A DNA stretch of 64,000 bases from positions 52,689-116,688 of the forward strand of contig DCAE01000047.1 of NCBI GenBank assembly GCA_002311385.1, written 5' to 3'. Source of the stretch: Dehalococcoidia bacterium UBA1141. Its GTDB lineage: Bacteria; Chloroflexota; Dehalococcoidia; Lucifugimonadales; UBA3495. Under the pieces are notes generated by a model, which worked only from the letters and a program-made list of their open reading frames with translations, was not told the DNA's origin and did no database searches. Made by a program: the position numbers and the translations under genes. The number at the start of each line of letters is the position of its first letter. Positions within the stretch are counted from its first letter, which is position 1. Of the stretch, positions 53,027 through 62,822 are shown piece by piece.

Positions 53027-54449
53027 GCCGGCTGTTTACCAGCCGCCTTTGGAGTTCGCCAGAGACGTATTAAACGTCAGCCTCTGGGAGAAACAAGAGG
53101 AGGTCCTTGCGGCCCTTCCCGACAATCAGCGGGTTGCCGTGAAATCCGGCAACGGCCTGGGCAAAGGGTTCTCCGCAGCAGTGGCCGTCCTCTGGTACCT
53201 GCACTGTCACGAACCAGCCATTGTCCTCAGCACGGCACCCACGTTCAGGCAGGTGCGCCACATCCTATGGCGGCAAATCCGGCGCTTGTACCGCTCCAAC
53301 AGAGGAGTTCTGGCTGGCAAGATGCTGGATACCCGCTGGGAGCTGGCCGAAGACCGATATGCCATGGGATTGTCCGCCGAGTCGGCAGACGAGTTCCAAG
53401 GGTTTCACAGCCCCAACATGTTTATCGTGGTTGACGAGGCGGAGGGAGTCAGCGACGAAATCTATGAGGCCATTGAAGCCGTTATGACTTCTTCCGAGCC
53501 TCGTCTCCTCCTCATAGGCAACCCCACCACGGTTTCGGGAGCATTCCACAGGGCTTTCCACCAAGAAAGAGGTCTGTACAAAACCATCACTATATCTGCG
53601 CTAGAAAGCCCCAACGTAAAAGAGGGCAAGATAAAAGTCCCTGGCCTTACATCCAGCAAATGGGTCGAGGAAAGAAAGGAAACATGGGGCGAGGAGAACC
53701 CCATCTACCGGGCCAGGGTGCTGGGCGAATTCCCCGATCAAGCCGAAGATACACTCATACGCCTTTCGGACATCGAAGCTGCTATTAAAGACAAAGCAGT
53801 CAAGGACCAGTCGGATAGCAATAATGCTGGGACTCAAATTCCCCAGGAAGACGAAGTAGATGCAAGCGTTGCAGTCACCCACGGTTCATCCGAAGAGCCA
53901 GTAGCCCACGAAACCGAACCGGAAGTGGTCCTAGCTGTGGACGTGGCCCGGTTCGGTTCCGACCGTAGCGTCATCTTGCGCAAGCGGGGGAACCGGGTAG
54001 AGGAAATACGCACATTCCAAGGTTTGGACACCATGCAACTTGCGGGTTAGGTGATATCGGCCATCGACGAGTCCCAGCCGTCTAGGATTTGCGTGGATGA
54101 AATCGGCATAGGGGCCGGGGTGGTGGACCGGCTTAAGGAACAAGGGTTCCGAGTCCAAGGCATCAACGTCGGCCGCCGGGCCGGACAGGAGACTCTATTC
54201 GCCAATTTGAGGGCCGAGGGTTATTGGCGCTTGCGAGAATTGTTCTCTTCCGCCCAAATCTCGATCCCGAAGGACAATCAGCTCATGGGCGAATTGGCGG
54301 CCATGCGCTACAGCTATGACAGCCAAGGCAGAATCTTGATTGAAAGTAAAGACTCAATGCGCCAACGAGGGCTGCCATCTCCGGACAAGGCCGATGCTCT
54401 TATGCTCGCCTTTCTGGATGCTCCGGGCAGAACTAGGTTATGGACCTAG
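53013..54449 (+). pseudogene. Phage terminase large subunit, interrupted by an in-frame TAG
   Basis: The ATPase half has a P-loop VKSGNGLGKGFSAA, in which the Ser/Thr after GK is Gly, and a Walker B MFIVVDEAEGVSDEIYEAI. The nuclease half has VVLAVDVARFGSDRSVIL and CVDEIGIGAG, with SPDKADALMLAFLDA as the last acidic motif. TAG at 54048-54050 separates MQLAG from VISAIDESQPSRIC; the frame is unchanged, so one C-to-T change from CAG (Gln) would explain it. Together with the lost Walker A residue the gene appears non-functional, unless TAG is read through. The start at ATG 53013 is preferred to the longer frame from 52929. Confidence 0.82.
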
Positions 54450-54532
54450 CTTTCCTAACGTTTCTTGCCTGACGAGCTTGCCGAACCATCCTTTTAGAAC
54501 CATCCCTTTAGATATTACAAGGAGGGATAACC

Positions 54533-56095
54533 ATGCAACCGGTGTCAGAATTTTTGGCGGGGATTCGACCTCCCATATCCAAATTAGTCGATGCCTTCCA
54601 AAGGCCGCTGGACTCTGCTTCGGCTTTAACCGGAACCATAAAGTCGTGGCTGCCCCGACTTGAAAATCGGCCTGCCCAAGTACCCCAGCAACGCTCCAAT
54701 CGAGCAGCGGCGGCGGACATGGACTGGTTAAAGGGACTCTCCGGAACCGGCGCCGGTTGGGCTAGGACCGAATACGCGGAATACTACGCTACTTCGGTCT
54801 CCGTCTACGCTGCTGTTCGCCTCCGCGCCGAAGCGCTGAGCCGACCGCCTCTATTGGTGTATAGCCGCAACGCGGCAGGAAACCTTCAACTTGTAGGTTC
54901 CGGCCATCCCTTGCAACAGCTCATGAACCAAGTCAACCCCTGGTACACCAGAGGAGACCTGTGGCGAGCCACCGAAATCTACCTTAATCTCTGGGGTTCC
55001 GCCTATTGGGCATTGGAAAAGAATGAAGCTGGGCGTTGGGAAATCTGTTCTCTGCGTCCTGATCGGGTCAGCGTCATCCCCGACAAGAATCAATACATCC
55101 GGGGATTCGTCTACATGGGGGCCAGCGGCCCCGTGGCATACACCTCTGAAGAGATCGTTTGCTTCCGCTATTTCAATCCTTTGGACGAGTTCGCCGGGCT
55201 CTCACCTATTGCGCCAGCGCGCATGGCCGTTGACATGGGCAAAGACGCTCTGCGGTTCAACCGTAATTTCCTTCGCAATTCGGCCCAACCCGATTTCGTA
55301 TTGCTCACCAACGAGTCCATGACCGACAACGAGGTTGAAGATTTTTACAATCGATGGGAAGCCCGTTACCGGGGTAGCACCAACGCTCACCGCCCTGCAA
55401 TCGCCAGCTTTGTGCGGGACATCAAAACCCTGGGCATCAGTCACAAAGACATGGATTTCATCCAAGGGCTGCGCTGGAGCTTGGAGGAGGTGAGCCGGAC
55501 CTACGGCGTGCCCAAACCCCTATTATCTGACATGGAGCGGGCAACCTTCTCCAACATCAATGCGGCAGAGCGCATCTTCTGGCGCAACACCATCCTGCCG
55601 GAGATGCGCTTCATCGAAGAGCAACTCAATCGCATGCTTCTGCCTCGTCTGGGCTATGGCGACTTGGTAGTCGAGTTTGATTCCAGCTCGGTTGAAGCTC
55701 TCAGGGAAGACGAAAACAGCAGAGTAACCCGAGAATCTCAGTTGCTCGACCGGGGCGTATTGACCATCAACGAGGTGCGGCGCTCCCGGAACCTGCCCGA
55801 CGTGTCATGGGGAGACAGTTGGGCCAAAGCGCCGAATGCCAGCAAAACTCAAAACCGGCCCCGATCCCTTGATAACCACGGCTCAGAATTTAGTGGCTCA
55901 GGATTTAATGGCCTTGGCTTTGATGGCCCAGACGCGAGCAGCAACAATGGGGCGGCGGGATTCCATATTGTTGGCGGTAGTCGAGTTAAGCAGTGCTACT
56001 TTGAAATTGAAGTGGTATTGAAGAACAGCTTTGGCGTCAGCCACCGCCGGCTGGTTCGACCGTCTCCCTGCTTTCTGGCTGGATGCCGAACCTGA
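54533..56095 (+). CDS. HK97-family phage portal protein, 3' end runs into the opposite MFS gene
   Basis: A 520-residue frame. The portal fold covers about residues 60-430: YYATSVSVYAAVRLRAEALS, RPPLLVYSR, GSAYWALEKNEAGRWEI, LRPDRVSVIPDKNQYIRGFV, TFSNINAAERIFWRNTILPE. Portals form the dodecameric entry channel for DNA. AGGAGGG precedes the ATG. The last 90 residues after DVSWGDSWAKAP are low-complexity and shift in character, and the frame overlaps the convergent MFS gene by 59 bases, as if the true 3' end had been lost or replaced. The prohead protease normally found next is at 35.6 kb. Confidence 0.85.
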   Translation: MQPVSEFLAGIRPPISKLVDAFQRPLDSASALTGTIKSWLPRLENRPAQVPQQRSNRAAAADMDWLKGLSGTGAGWARTEYAEYYATSVSVYAAVRLRAEALSRPPLLVYSRNAAGNLQLVGSGHPLQQLMNQVNPWYTRGDLWRATEIYLNLWGSAYWALEKNEAGRWEICSLRPDRVSVIPDKNQYIRGFVYMGASGPVAYTSEEIVCFRYFNPLDEFAGLSPIAPARMAVDMGKDALRFNRNFLRNSAQPDFVLLTNESMTDNEVEDFYNRWEARYRGSTNAHRPAIASFVRDIKTLGISHKDMDFIQGLRWSLEEVSRTYGVPKPLLSDMERATFSNINAAERIFWRNTILPEMRFIEEQLNRMLLPRLGYGDLVVEFDSSSVEALREDENSRVTRESQLLDRGVLTINEVRRSRNLPDVSWGDSWAKAPNASKTQNRPRSLDNHGSEFSGSGFNGLGFDGPDASSNNGAAGFHIVGGSRVKQCYFEIEVVLKNSFGVSHRRLVRPSPCFLAGCRT

Positions 56096-57287
56096 GAGTC
56101 ATTCCGGCTATGATTAGGGAAACGGACGTGAAGCTCATGATGAACAAAGCCAGCTTCAAATCACCGGTGGCCTCGGTCAAGAATCCGGTAATCAGCGGCC
56201 CCAGCGATGTGCCCACCGATGTCATCATCATGGTGAACGAGAAGGCCACCGCCAGTTCCCTGGGGCGTATGCCCCGCAGGTTGAATGGCACTGTTATCAA
56301 TATGGGAAAGAAAGCCCAAGCAACGCCGTTCATGAGAGACAGAAGGAACAGGCCGGGCACCCATCCGGTCAATATCATGCCGACGTTGCTGACAATCATA
56401 ATCACCGCCAGCCCCTGCAAGAAAGCCCCTTCTATGGCCCACTTAACCGCATAATAACCCATGCCCAAGCCACCTACCCCGCCCAATATCACACCCGAGG
56501 CCAATATCCCGCCGCTCAGTGTCAGGGCAATGCTGTAATCCTCCAGCATGAGGGTGGGGTAAAAGGAGAGGAAGGCACTGAAGGACATGGTTGCGCCTAT
56601 GAATCCGAACCCACAGAGCCAAAGGTCTCGGTGGCTGAGAGCGCCCTTCAAAACAGCCATTCCACCCTCTGGTTCAACCTCGCGGGTTTCCTTGATGACT
56701 CTTTCCCGGCCGACCAGCGTCCATAGCAGAGTGATGGCTGCAAAGTAGAAGCCGAAAATCCGCAACGTGGTGCGCCAATCGCCCCCCACTGCGTTAAGAA
56801 TCACCGGCGCCAATGCCAGACCACCGCCAACAACGAGCCCAAAGAAGACGTTGGAAAGCCCGTTGACGATAATCACCTCTCTGGCCTGGAACCACTGACG
56901 AGTCAGCAAAGCCCGAGCAGGAGCTTGGGCGATGTTGGTAATGCCGAAGAGCAGGCGTCCTACCAAAAGCACGGCGAAAATGGGAGCCCAACTTTGCAGG
57001 AAAAGACACGCAGTGGCCAGAACCAGCGTCCCCACTGTCAACCACTTGGGCGAAAAGCGTGACGTTGCCCAACTAAGTGGAACGGCCAAGGCAATGTTGC
57101 CCCAGTGGGAAGCAGAACCCAATAGGCCTTGTTGCCCTGGCGAAAGGTTTAGGTCGGCGCTTATGGCGGGGAGAAGAATTCCCAGGGTATTGAGGACCAT
57201 GAATGAAGATACACTGGAGAACAGCCAAACGCTGATTACGGCCCATCTATAATTCGATTGTCTATCTAGTGGAGAGTCCGGGTTCAA
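56037..57287 (-). CDS. MFS transporter
   Basis: A 416-residue carrier with twelve predicted helices. It starts NYRWAVISVWLFSSVSSFMV and has the loop SWATSRFSPKWLTVG between helices 2 and 3, where MFS proteins carry the conserved basic motif, here in a degenerate form. It resembles the nitrate/phthalate-type MFS group, with the substrate unknown. It converges with the portal frame and is divergent from the next MFS gene. No membrane-targeting leader is needed. Confidence 0.9.
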   Translation of the reverse strand: MNPDSPLDRQSNYRWAVISVWLFSSVSSFMVLNTLGILLPAISADLNLSPGQQGLLGSASHWGNIALAVPLSWATSRFSPKWLTVGTLVLATACLFLQSWAPIFAVLLVGRLLFGITNIAQAPARALLTRQWFQAREVIIVNGLSNVFFGLVVGGGLALAPVILNAVGGDWRTTLRIFGFYFAAITLLWTLVGRERVIKETREVEPEGGMAVLKGALSHRDLWLCGFGFIGATMSFSAFLSFYPTLMLEDYSIALTLSGGILASGVILGGVGGLGMGYYAVKWAIEGAFLQGLAVIMIVSNVGMILTGWVPGLFLLSLMNGVAWAFFPILITVPFNLRGIRPRELAVAFSFTMMMTSVGTSLGPLITGFLTEATGDLKLALFIMSFTSVSLIIAGMTLRFGIQPESRETVEPAGGG

Positions 57288-57643
57288 TTGTTTCTGTGTT
57301 ACCGTCCCGTTGCTCGTGTTAAGCGGATTGGGTTATATTGGGATTCTGAGCCGACGGTTCTAGCGCTCACAAAACCAAGGGAACAACTCTCCTCTGATCC
57401 TAGCTTGTGACTCCGAAGCCGCTTATCGTCTCGTTTTTCCAGTCACCCTTTACCGAATCAGAATAACAGATTCCGGGTTCCAAAGTGGGATTATTGACGT
57501 GGCGCTGCGAAGTTTCATAAATAGGAATCGGCTTCCGGCCAATGCCCGCAGCCAACAATCCCGCCATCGAACTTCGGCCCGTCAATCAAAATCAACCGGT
57601 TACAAAACCCAACCAGCAATCATTGTGACGCCGCCAACGAGGA
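57288..57643. other. 356-base intergenic region between two divergent MFS genes
   Basis: I see no convincing gene here. A 61-codon leftward frame exists at 57400-57585 but has no ribosome-binding site or recognisable sequence. Promoters for both flanking carriers should lie in this stretch, but no clear -10/-35 pair was found. Confidence 0.5.
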
Positions 57644-58978
57644 TTGAAAACCATCACCCCACCAGAGCCTGGACATAACACTGGAAGCCGCCCATTTTAC
57701 GGCAGGGTATTTTACGGTTGGTACATCGTAGGGGCCGCTGGCTTGGTGGTGTTTAGCAGCGGACCCGGCCAATCCTACGTCTTCTCCATTTTCATAGACT
57801 CGATTATCTCCGACACTGGTTTGTCCAGACCGTCCATATCGGCTCTTTATATGCTGAGCACCGCAGTGAGCGCAGTGATGGTCTGGCTGGTCAGCCGAAT
57901 GGCCGACCGGACGGGTACTCGAGTGATGCTAATCGCAGTGGGATTTGCTTTCGGCGTCGCCTGCTTCGGTATGGCCACCGCCCGCAACATCCTGCTTTTG
58001 TATGTGGCCTTCGCCAGCTTGAGAGCACTTGGTCAAGGTTCTCTAAACATCAACGCGATACTGATGGTCAACCAGTGGTTCGTCTCCTACCGAGGCCGGG
58101 CAATCGCTTTCATGGGCTTGGGCTCGGTCTTGTCCACAGCTATATTCCCCCCTCTGGCCAGGGCCCTCATCGACAACCTGGGATGGCGCGAAGCCTATGC
58201 CGTTCTGGGAATAATTGTCATGGTCTTGATTATCCCGGTCTCACTGCTCATAGTCCGAAACCGTCCGGAAGATATGAACCTGCTGCCGGACGGCAGACGC
58301 CAACCCTCACCCGCTCTCCCTCGGCAAGACCCACAAGCGTTCGAAGCAACCAACCCCGGCGCAACGACTCGAACTCTCCAAAATCCCGCCCAAAACGAAG
58401 ACCGGCGAGTCATGCGCTCCCTCAGCTTCTGGATGTTAGCCCTTCCTTTAGCAACTCCAGGCCTGATATCCACGGCCTTGGTTTTCCACCAAACGTCAAT
58501 CTTTCAGGAAGCTGGGCTCAGCGCTACTCTGGCTGCGGGGGTTTTCGTGATATTCGCAGCATCGGCGGCTTTCACTTCTATGATTGGCGGGTTCGTGGTG
58601 GAGCGGTCCGGCCCAAAGCCACTCTACGGATTCGCTATGCTGATGCTTCTCTTGGCATTAACACTGGCGGTGGTAATCAATTCGATCTTCGTTGCCGTGC
58701 TCTACGTGATTTCCATGGGGATAGCAAACGGTTCCCATCAAATCGTCCAGGGGGTCATCTGGGCCCATTACTATGGTCGTAACCGGCTGGGGCGCATCCA
58801 AGGTCCGGCTATGATGATTGGCATCTCAGGGGCTGCCATTGGCCCATTCCCTTTGGCCTTACTCCACGATTTAACCGGCACCTATGCCACTGGAATGCTG
58901 CTGATGATGGCCCTGCCTGCCCTATCGTTAGTGAGCATCTATTTCGCCCGGCCTGCGACTCCGGCCTCCAGCTATTGA
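57644..58978 (+). CDS. MFS transporter
   Basis: A 444-residue carrier with about twelve helices, starting at a TTG since an in-frame TGA lies only 18 bases upstream. The N-terminus reads VFYGWYIVGAAGLVVFSSGP and the helix 2-3 loop is VSRMADRTGTRVML, a good MFS motif. It is another member of the monocarboxylate-like group, as at 50.5 kb. A central cytoplasmic loop of about 50 residues (residues 205-260) is Pro/Gln-rich. The NHL gene is convergent, 14 bases away. Confidence 0.9.
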   Translation: MKTITPPEPGHNTGSRPFYGRVFYGWYIVGAAGLVVFSSGPGQSYVFSIFIDSIISDTGLSRPSISALYMLSTAVSAVMVWLVSRMADRTGTRVMLIAVGFAFGVACFGMATARNILLLYVAFASLRALGQGSLNINAILMVNQWFVSYRGRAIAFMGLGSVLSTAIFPPLARALIDNLGWREAYAVLGIIVMVLIIPVSLLIVRNRPEDMNLLPDGRRQPSPALPRQDPQAFEATNPGATTRTLQNPAQNEDRRVMRSLSFWMLALPLATPGLISTALVFHQTSIFQEAGLSATLAAGVFVIFAASAAFTSMIGGFVVERSGPKPLYGFAMLMLLLALTLAVVINSIFVAVLYVISMGIANGSHQIVQGVIWAHYYGRNRLGRIQGPAMMIGISGAAIGPFPLALLHDLTGTYATGMLLMMALPALSLVSIYFARPATPASSY

Positions 58979-58992
58979 GGCCGGATGAGACT

Positions 58993-59856
58993 TCACTCCG
59001 GCTGCTTCACAAACTTCTGCACCCGTTGATTAGCCACGTCCACTGCGTATATGTCACCACGAGAGTCGGTATACACGTTGTGCCCGAACTCGAATGTTCG
59101 CCCCCTGGCCAACAACTTTCCATCCAAATCCAGAATGCTGATGCGCGGAATCTGATCCGTGACATACACAATCTGGTTGGCGTCGATGTGAATTCCCATG
59201 GGGCCTTTGAAATTCGTCCATTGGTCCAAGAACTGGCCTTCCGGGGAAAATACCTGGACTCGGTTGTTCTCCCGATCGCAGACATAGACTCGCCCGTCAT
59301 TGGAAACGCGGACGCTGTGGGGCACCAGGAACTCGCCTGGGCCATTCCCCGGAGCGCCAAAGGACGATATATATTCCCCATCGCCGGTGAACCGGTGCAC
59401 GGAGGAGTTGCCATATCCGTCGGAGATATAAATCTCGCCGGAAGGAGCAACAGCAACGTCCGTTGGGTGATTGAAGGGAGCTTGTAGCGCCGCTTTATCC
59501 CGCTGGCCCAATGCCATCACCAATTCGCCATCTGTGGTGAACTTCAGCACTTGGTGAGCGTCCCGATCCGTCAGGTAAACGCTGTCATCCGGGCCGATAT
59601 AGATGTCGTGAGCATCCTCTATCTCACCGCTAAGTCCTCCGCCCCGTTCACTGTATTGACGAGACCACGAGGTGAGGTATTGCCCTCCGGCATCGAAGAC
59701 CAAAACCGGTGGGCCGTAACGTTGGAAAACATAAACCCTGTCTTGGGAATCCACCGCCACAGCACTGGGGGTCTGAAATGCCGTTCCTTCGGGGAGCTTG
59801 GCCCAGTCCGGTAGGTACTGGTAAACATAGTCCCCCATCCCAATGAACACGGCCAT
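58993..59856 (-). CDS. NHL-repeat beta-propeller protein
   Basis: A 287-residue protein built of about six NHL repeats, recognised by spaced FQTPSAVAVDSQDRVYVF, IEDAHDIYIGPDDSVYLTD, FNHPTDVAVAPSGEIYISD, LVPHSVRVSNDGRVYVCD and MGIHIDANQIVYVTD units. Such propellers bind ligands or peptides and resemble the peptidyl-alpha-hydroxyglycine lyase fold, for which several metal residues would be needed that I cannot confirm. No signal peptide is visible. Leftward, upstream of no gene partner but 90 bases from allA-like. Confidence 0.85.
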   Translation of the reverse strand: MAVFIGMGDYVYQYLPDWAKLPEGTAFQTPSAVAVDSQDRVYVFQRYGPPVLVFDAGGQYLTSWSRQYSERGGGLSGEIEDAHDIYIGPDDSVYLTDRDAHQVLKFTTDGELVMALGQRDKAALQAPFNHPTDVAVAPSGEIYISDGYGNSSVHRFTGDGEYISSFGAPGNGPGEFLVPHSVRVSNDGRVYVCDRENNRVQVFSPEGQFLDQWTNFKGPMGIHIDANQIVYVTDQIPRISILDLDGKLLARGRTFEFGHNVYTDSRGDIYAVDVANQRVQKFVKQPE

Positions 59857-59946
59857 CCCAATCCTCCTCTAGGCTAGGGCTATAATTTCAGCATTATCTG
59901 AACTTGCAGCCTTTACTAAAATTGCTATCTTCTAGTTTCGCCCGAG

Positions 59947-60507
59947 CTATAGACTAAGCTCGAATATCAACCCAAATTTCTCTCGTAAATCCACTCTGAC
60001 CGGGTTCTGGTCGATTTCTAGGTCTGTAAAAGCAAGGCTGTAATTATCTTGGTAGTCGACAACCTGAGAGGGGTTTGGGTCAGAGTTGATGACAGCAAAG
60101 GTGGCGCCGGGGGGAGCCAGAACGTAACGGTGCAACGAATGCCAAGTACCTACGCGGAACGAGAATCCCTTCTCCGGGTCAATCAAAAAGGCTCGCACTT
60201 GGTCCGGATGGGGAACAGCAAGTTGGTCATCAGGGTCTGTGGGCTCCGCCACGGCCACTACCGCAGGAGCGCCGCCCAATTGGATGAAGCTCTGGGTCAC
60301 GCCAAAGTGCCTTTCCAACTGGAAAAAAGTGCGCCCCTGAAAGGGTTGCCACAGGGCGCTGAGGGTGGTCTTCCCATCCGCGTGATAGGCCAAGGGTGAG
60401 ATTATGCGCTCGTCAGCTGGACGGTCTTTGATATCGATAAGTTGGCCGAAGGGCGCAAACGATTCGTCGGTCATCGGTTCGACTTTAAGTTTGTGGGTCT
60501 TAACCAT
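59947..60507 (-). CDS. Ureidoglycolate lyase (AllA-like)
   Basis: A 186-residue cupin-fold protein. AGGAG lies seven bases before the ATG. Family blocks are LKVEPMTDESFAPFGQLIDI, QPFQGRTFFQLERHFGVTQ and, later, VGTWHSLHRYVLAPPGATF with the metal-adjacent His residues. AllA releases glyoxylate and urea from ureidoglycolate in allantoin breakdown. A PuuE-like deacetylase, which handles an earlier step of that route, is encoded 2.3 kb away, supporting ureide use. The S9 peptidase gene lies just upstream in the same direction. Confidence 0.88.
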   Translation of the reverse strand: MVKTHKLKVEPMTDESFAPFGQLIDIKDRPADERIISPLAYHADGKTTLSALWQPFQGRTFFQLERHFGVTQSFIQLGGAPAVVAVAEPTDPDDQLAVPHPDQVRAFLIDPEKGFSFRVGTWHSLHRYVLAPPGATFAVINSDPNPSQVVDYQDNYSLAFTDLEIDQNPVRVDLREKFGLIFELSL

Positions 60508-60570
60508 CGTTTCTCCTAATCAAAATACGGTGATCAACATACGGTGATAGGCATCCGTCGCAGCACGCCG

Positions 60571-62535
60571 TTAAAGCCACTTCTGGAACCAAGCCAGTGT
60601 CCGAGCCATATATTCTTGGCGCATCTTGGGGTGACCCATTCTGGGGAACAGGTGGGAGCAGCCGGGGAAGCGAACGAACTCCACTTCCTTGCCAAGTCTC
60701 CGCAACACCTGAAAATACTCTTCGCTCTGGGAAATCGGGCAACGCATGTCGGCCTCGCCGTGGAGCAACAGCACCGGCGTGTTGACTTTGGCAGCATAGC
60801 TGATTGGAGAATGTTTCAGCAGCTTCTCCGGGGAGTCCATCACCGTCCCTCCCCACTGGGATTCGCCAAAACTGATGCCGATGTCCGAAGTGCCGTACAT
60901 GCTGTAAAGGTCTATGCAGGGCGCTCCAGCCACGGCGGCCTTGAACCTGTCGCTGTGGCCGATGGTCCAACTGGTCATGAATCCACCGTAGCTATAGCCG
61001 TGTATACCCAGCCTGGATTCATCCACATAGGCCCGCTGCGCCACATCCCCCACGGACACCATCAGGTCCTGGTAGTCCTCGCCGCCCCAATCGTCCAGAA
61101 CCGACATCATGAAGTCGCTCCCATAGGTAGACGACCCTCTGGGGTTCACCGCCAACACCAGATAGCCGGATGTGGCTAATACTTGCTGAATCGGGTTAAA
61201 CGCATCATAAAACGCTCCGTTGGGGCCTCCGTGAATGTCCAGAATCATGGGATATTTTAGGCCACGGTCGAAATCCGGCGGGAACCACAGGCGGCACTCC
61301 AACTCCAAATCTTCCCGCTGCACGAAGAATTTCTCCATCCGCGCCGGAGGATGTTCATTGAGGTATTCCCGGTTTACGTCGGTGAGTTGCTCACTGGCGG
61401 TGGAAACCAAGTCCAAGTAGTGTATATCCCCGGGAGACGCAGGGAATGTCGAAAGCACCACCGCCGAATTGGCGTTTTTGTCCACGCTGAGACCGGTGCT
61501 TTGCCAGCCACCACCACCGGAAGGTCGAGGCCGCCCGCCCTTTGCGGACACCTCCAGCAGGTAGGTCTCGCCCTTGGTATCCCCCAGATAAAGTACACGG
61601 TCATCCTTGGTCCAACAGATGTCAGGCTGGCGGTTAAAAGCAGGGAAGGTCAAATAAGGGCGGACCGAGTTGTCGGTTATGGGCCGTGGTGGTTTTCCCG
61701 GCTCCAACACGTACAGAATAGACTGCCAAACGGCCATACCTTCCGGGATGTCGGACCCGGCAACCAACATGCAGGTTCCATCGGGCGACCAGGTTATGGC
61801 GCCCACATCATACAAGCCCTCCGACCATAATTCAGGCTCGCCGCCATTCGTGGAAACGGCGTAAGCTTCGGTCAAGGCTCGTTGGTCCCGGTCTTCCCGA
61901 CGACCGGAAATAAAGCCGATTTTAGAGCCGTCGGGGCACCACACAGGGGCCATATCATCCCAGTCCCCATCGGTAATCTGCCGGGGCGCACCATCTTTTA
62001 GGTCCACGGTGAAAAGGTGGAAATGAGCATCGCCCCGCCACCCCAGCGTATCGTATTTATAACGAATCCGATTCACCACCCGCACCTGAGGAATCTTTTC
62101 GGCTTCAGCTTCGGCGGGTTTTCCATCGGGGTCCACATCGGCAGGGTCCACATCGGCACAGAAAACAATCTCTTTGCCGTCCGGGGACCATGAGAAGTCC
62201 TTGACTCCCAGAGGCAAGTCGGTCAATTGCTTGGCCTCGCTGCTGTCGGCCTCTATCACCCAAACCTGACTGTGCTGGCCTTCGCCCCGACGCAAAAACG
62301 CCATGGTTATCCCATCCGGGGCAAAACGGGGGCCGCTGTCCTTTGGGCCGCTGGTGAATTCCTCTGTTCTTCCGGAACTCAGGTTCATCAGCATAATCTG
62401 CGAGCGGCTCTCCAATGTATCCGCCTCGATCCAAGACATTGAGTAAATCAGCGTGGAACCGTCCGGGGATATGCCGGGGTCACCGACTGACTTCAAACGA
62501 AAAGCGATATCCGGTGAAATGGGAGCGGTCATCAA
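60571..62535 (-). CDS. S9-family prolyl oligopeptidase/acylaminoacyl-peptidase-like enzyme
   Basis: A 654-residue protein with an N-terminal TolB-like beta-propeller (repeats of the form ISPDGSTLIYSMSW, FAPDGITMAFLRRG, WSPDGKEIVFC) and a C-terminal alpha/beta-hydrolase domain. Catalytic residues: Ser in GIHGYSYGGFMTSW, Asp in LLHGEADMRCPIS and His in FPGCSHLFPRMG. It removes N-acyl or short peptides. No signal peptide is present, so it should act in the cytoplasm. It is leftward, 63 bases upstream of the allA-like gene. Confidence 0.94.
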   Translation of the reverse strand: MMTAPISPDIAFRLKSVGDPGISPDGSTLIYSMSWIEADTLESRSQIMLMNLSSGRTEEFTSGPKDSGPRFAPDGITMAFLRRGEGQHSQVWVIEADSSEAKQLTDLPLGVKDFSWSPDGKEIVFCADVDPADVDPDGKPAEAEAEKIPQVRVVNRIRYKYDTLGWRGDAHFHLFTVDLKDGAPRQITDGDWDDMAPVWCPDGSKIGFISGRREDRDQRALTEAYAVSTNGGEPELWSEGLYDVGAITWSPDGTCMLVAGSDIPEGMAVWQSILYVLEPGKPPRPITDNSVRPYLTFPAFNRQPDICWTKDDRVLYLGDTKGETYLLEVSAKGGRPRPSGGGGWQSTGLSVDKNANSAVVLSTFPASPGDIHYLDLVSTASEQLTDVNREYLNEHPPARMEKFFVQREDLELECRLWFPPDFDRGLKYPMILDIHGGPNGAFYDAFNPIQQVLATSGYLVLAVNPRGSSTYGSDFMMSVLDDWGGEDYQDLMVSVGDVAQRAYVDESRLGIHGYSYGGFMTSWTIGHSDRFKAAVAGAPCIDLYSMYGTSDIGISFGESQWGGTVMDSPEKLLKHSPISYAAKVNTPVLLLHGEADMRCPISQSEEYFQVLRRLGKEVEFVRFPGCSHLFPRMGHPKMRQEYMARTLAWFQKWL

Positions 62536-62712
62536 ACCTCCCAGAATTTTCAGAGTGGCCAGAACGAAAGGATTGATATTATTCAGTGGATTGGTTCAAC
62601 GGAGCGATGCGCCGAAACAACGCTTATTAACGCCTATATCTGTGGTCGGCATTGCCCGAAGATTCTAACACAATGTGGTAGCCGCGAATCCTATATCTTG
62701 GGTAAACTAGAC

Positions 62713-62740
62713 TTGTTTCAAAGCATCGCCGGGCTATAAT
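62713..62740 (+). promoter_or_regulatory. Putative promoter of the PuuE-like gene
   Basis: TTGTTT at 62713-62718 and TATAAT at 62735-62740 are spaced by 16 bases, about 80 bases before the ATG at 62823. The remainder of the 62536-62822 gap shows nothing else recognisable. Confidence 0.55.
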
Positions 62741-62822
62741 AGCAGCGCTTCAGGTTAGATCGAAATTGGGTTAGGTCTTCGGGCCTTAATTCTCACCTAA
62801 AATTCAAGGGGGGCAAAGGAAA

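Noticed and set aside
54048..54050. TAG recoded as Gln, as in some phages
   Set aside because: Only one such codon was found, TAG is a normal stop in neighbouring genes (for example 30928-31338), and the module shows other damage.
57400..57585. 61-codon leftward ORF between the two MFS genes
   Set aside because: No start signal, no recognisable domain, and composition not clearly protein-like.
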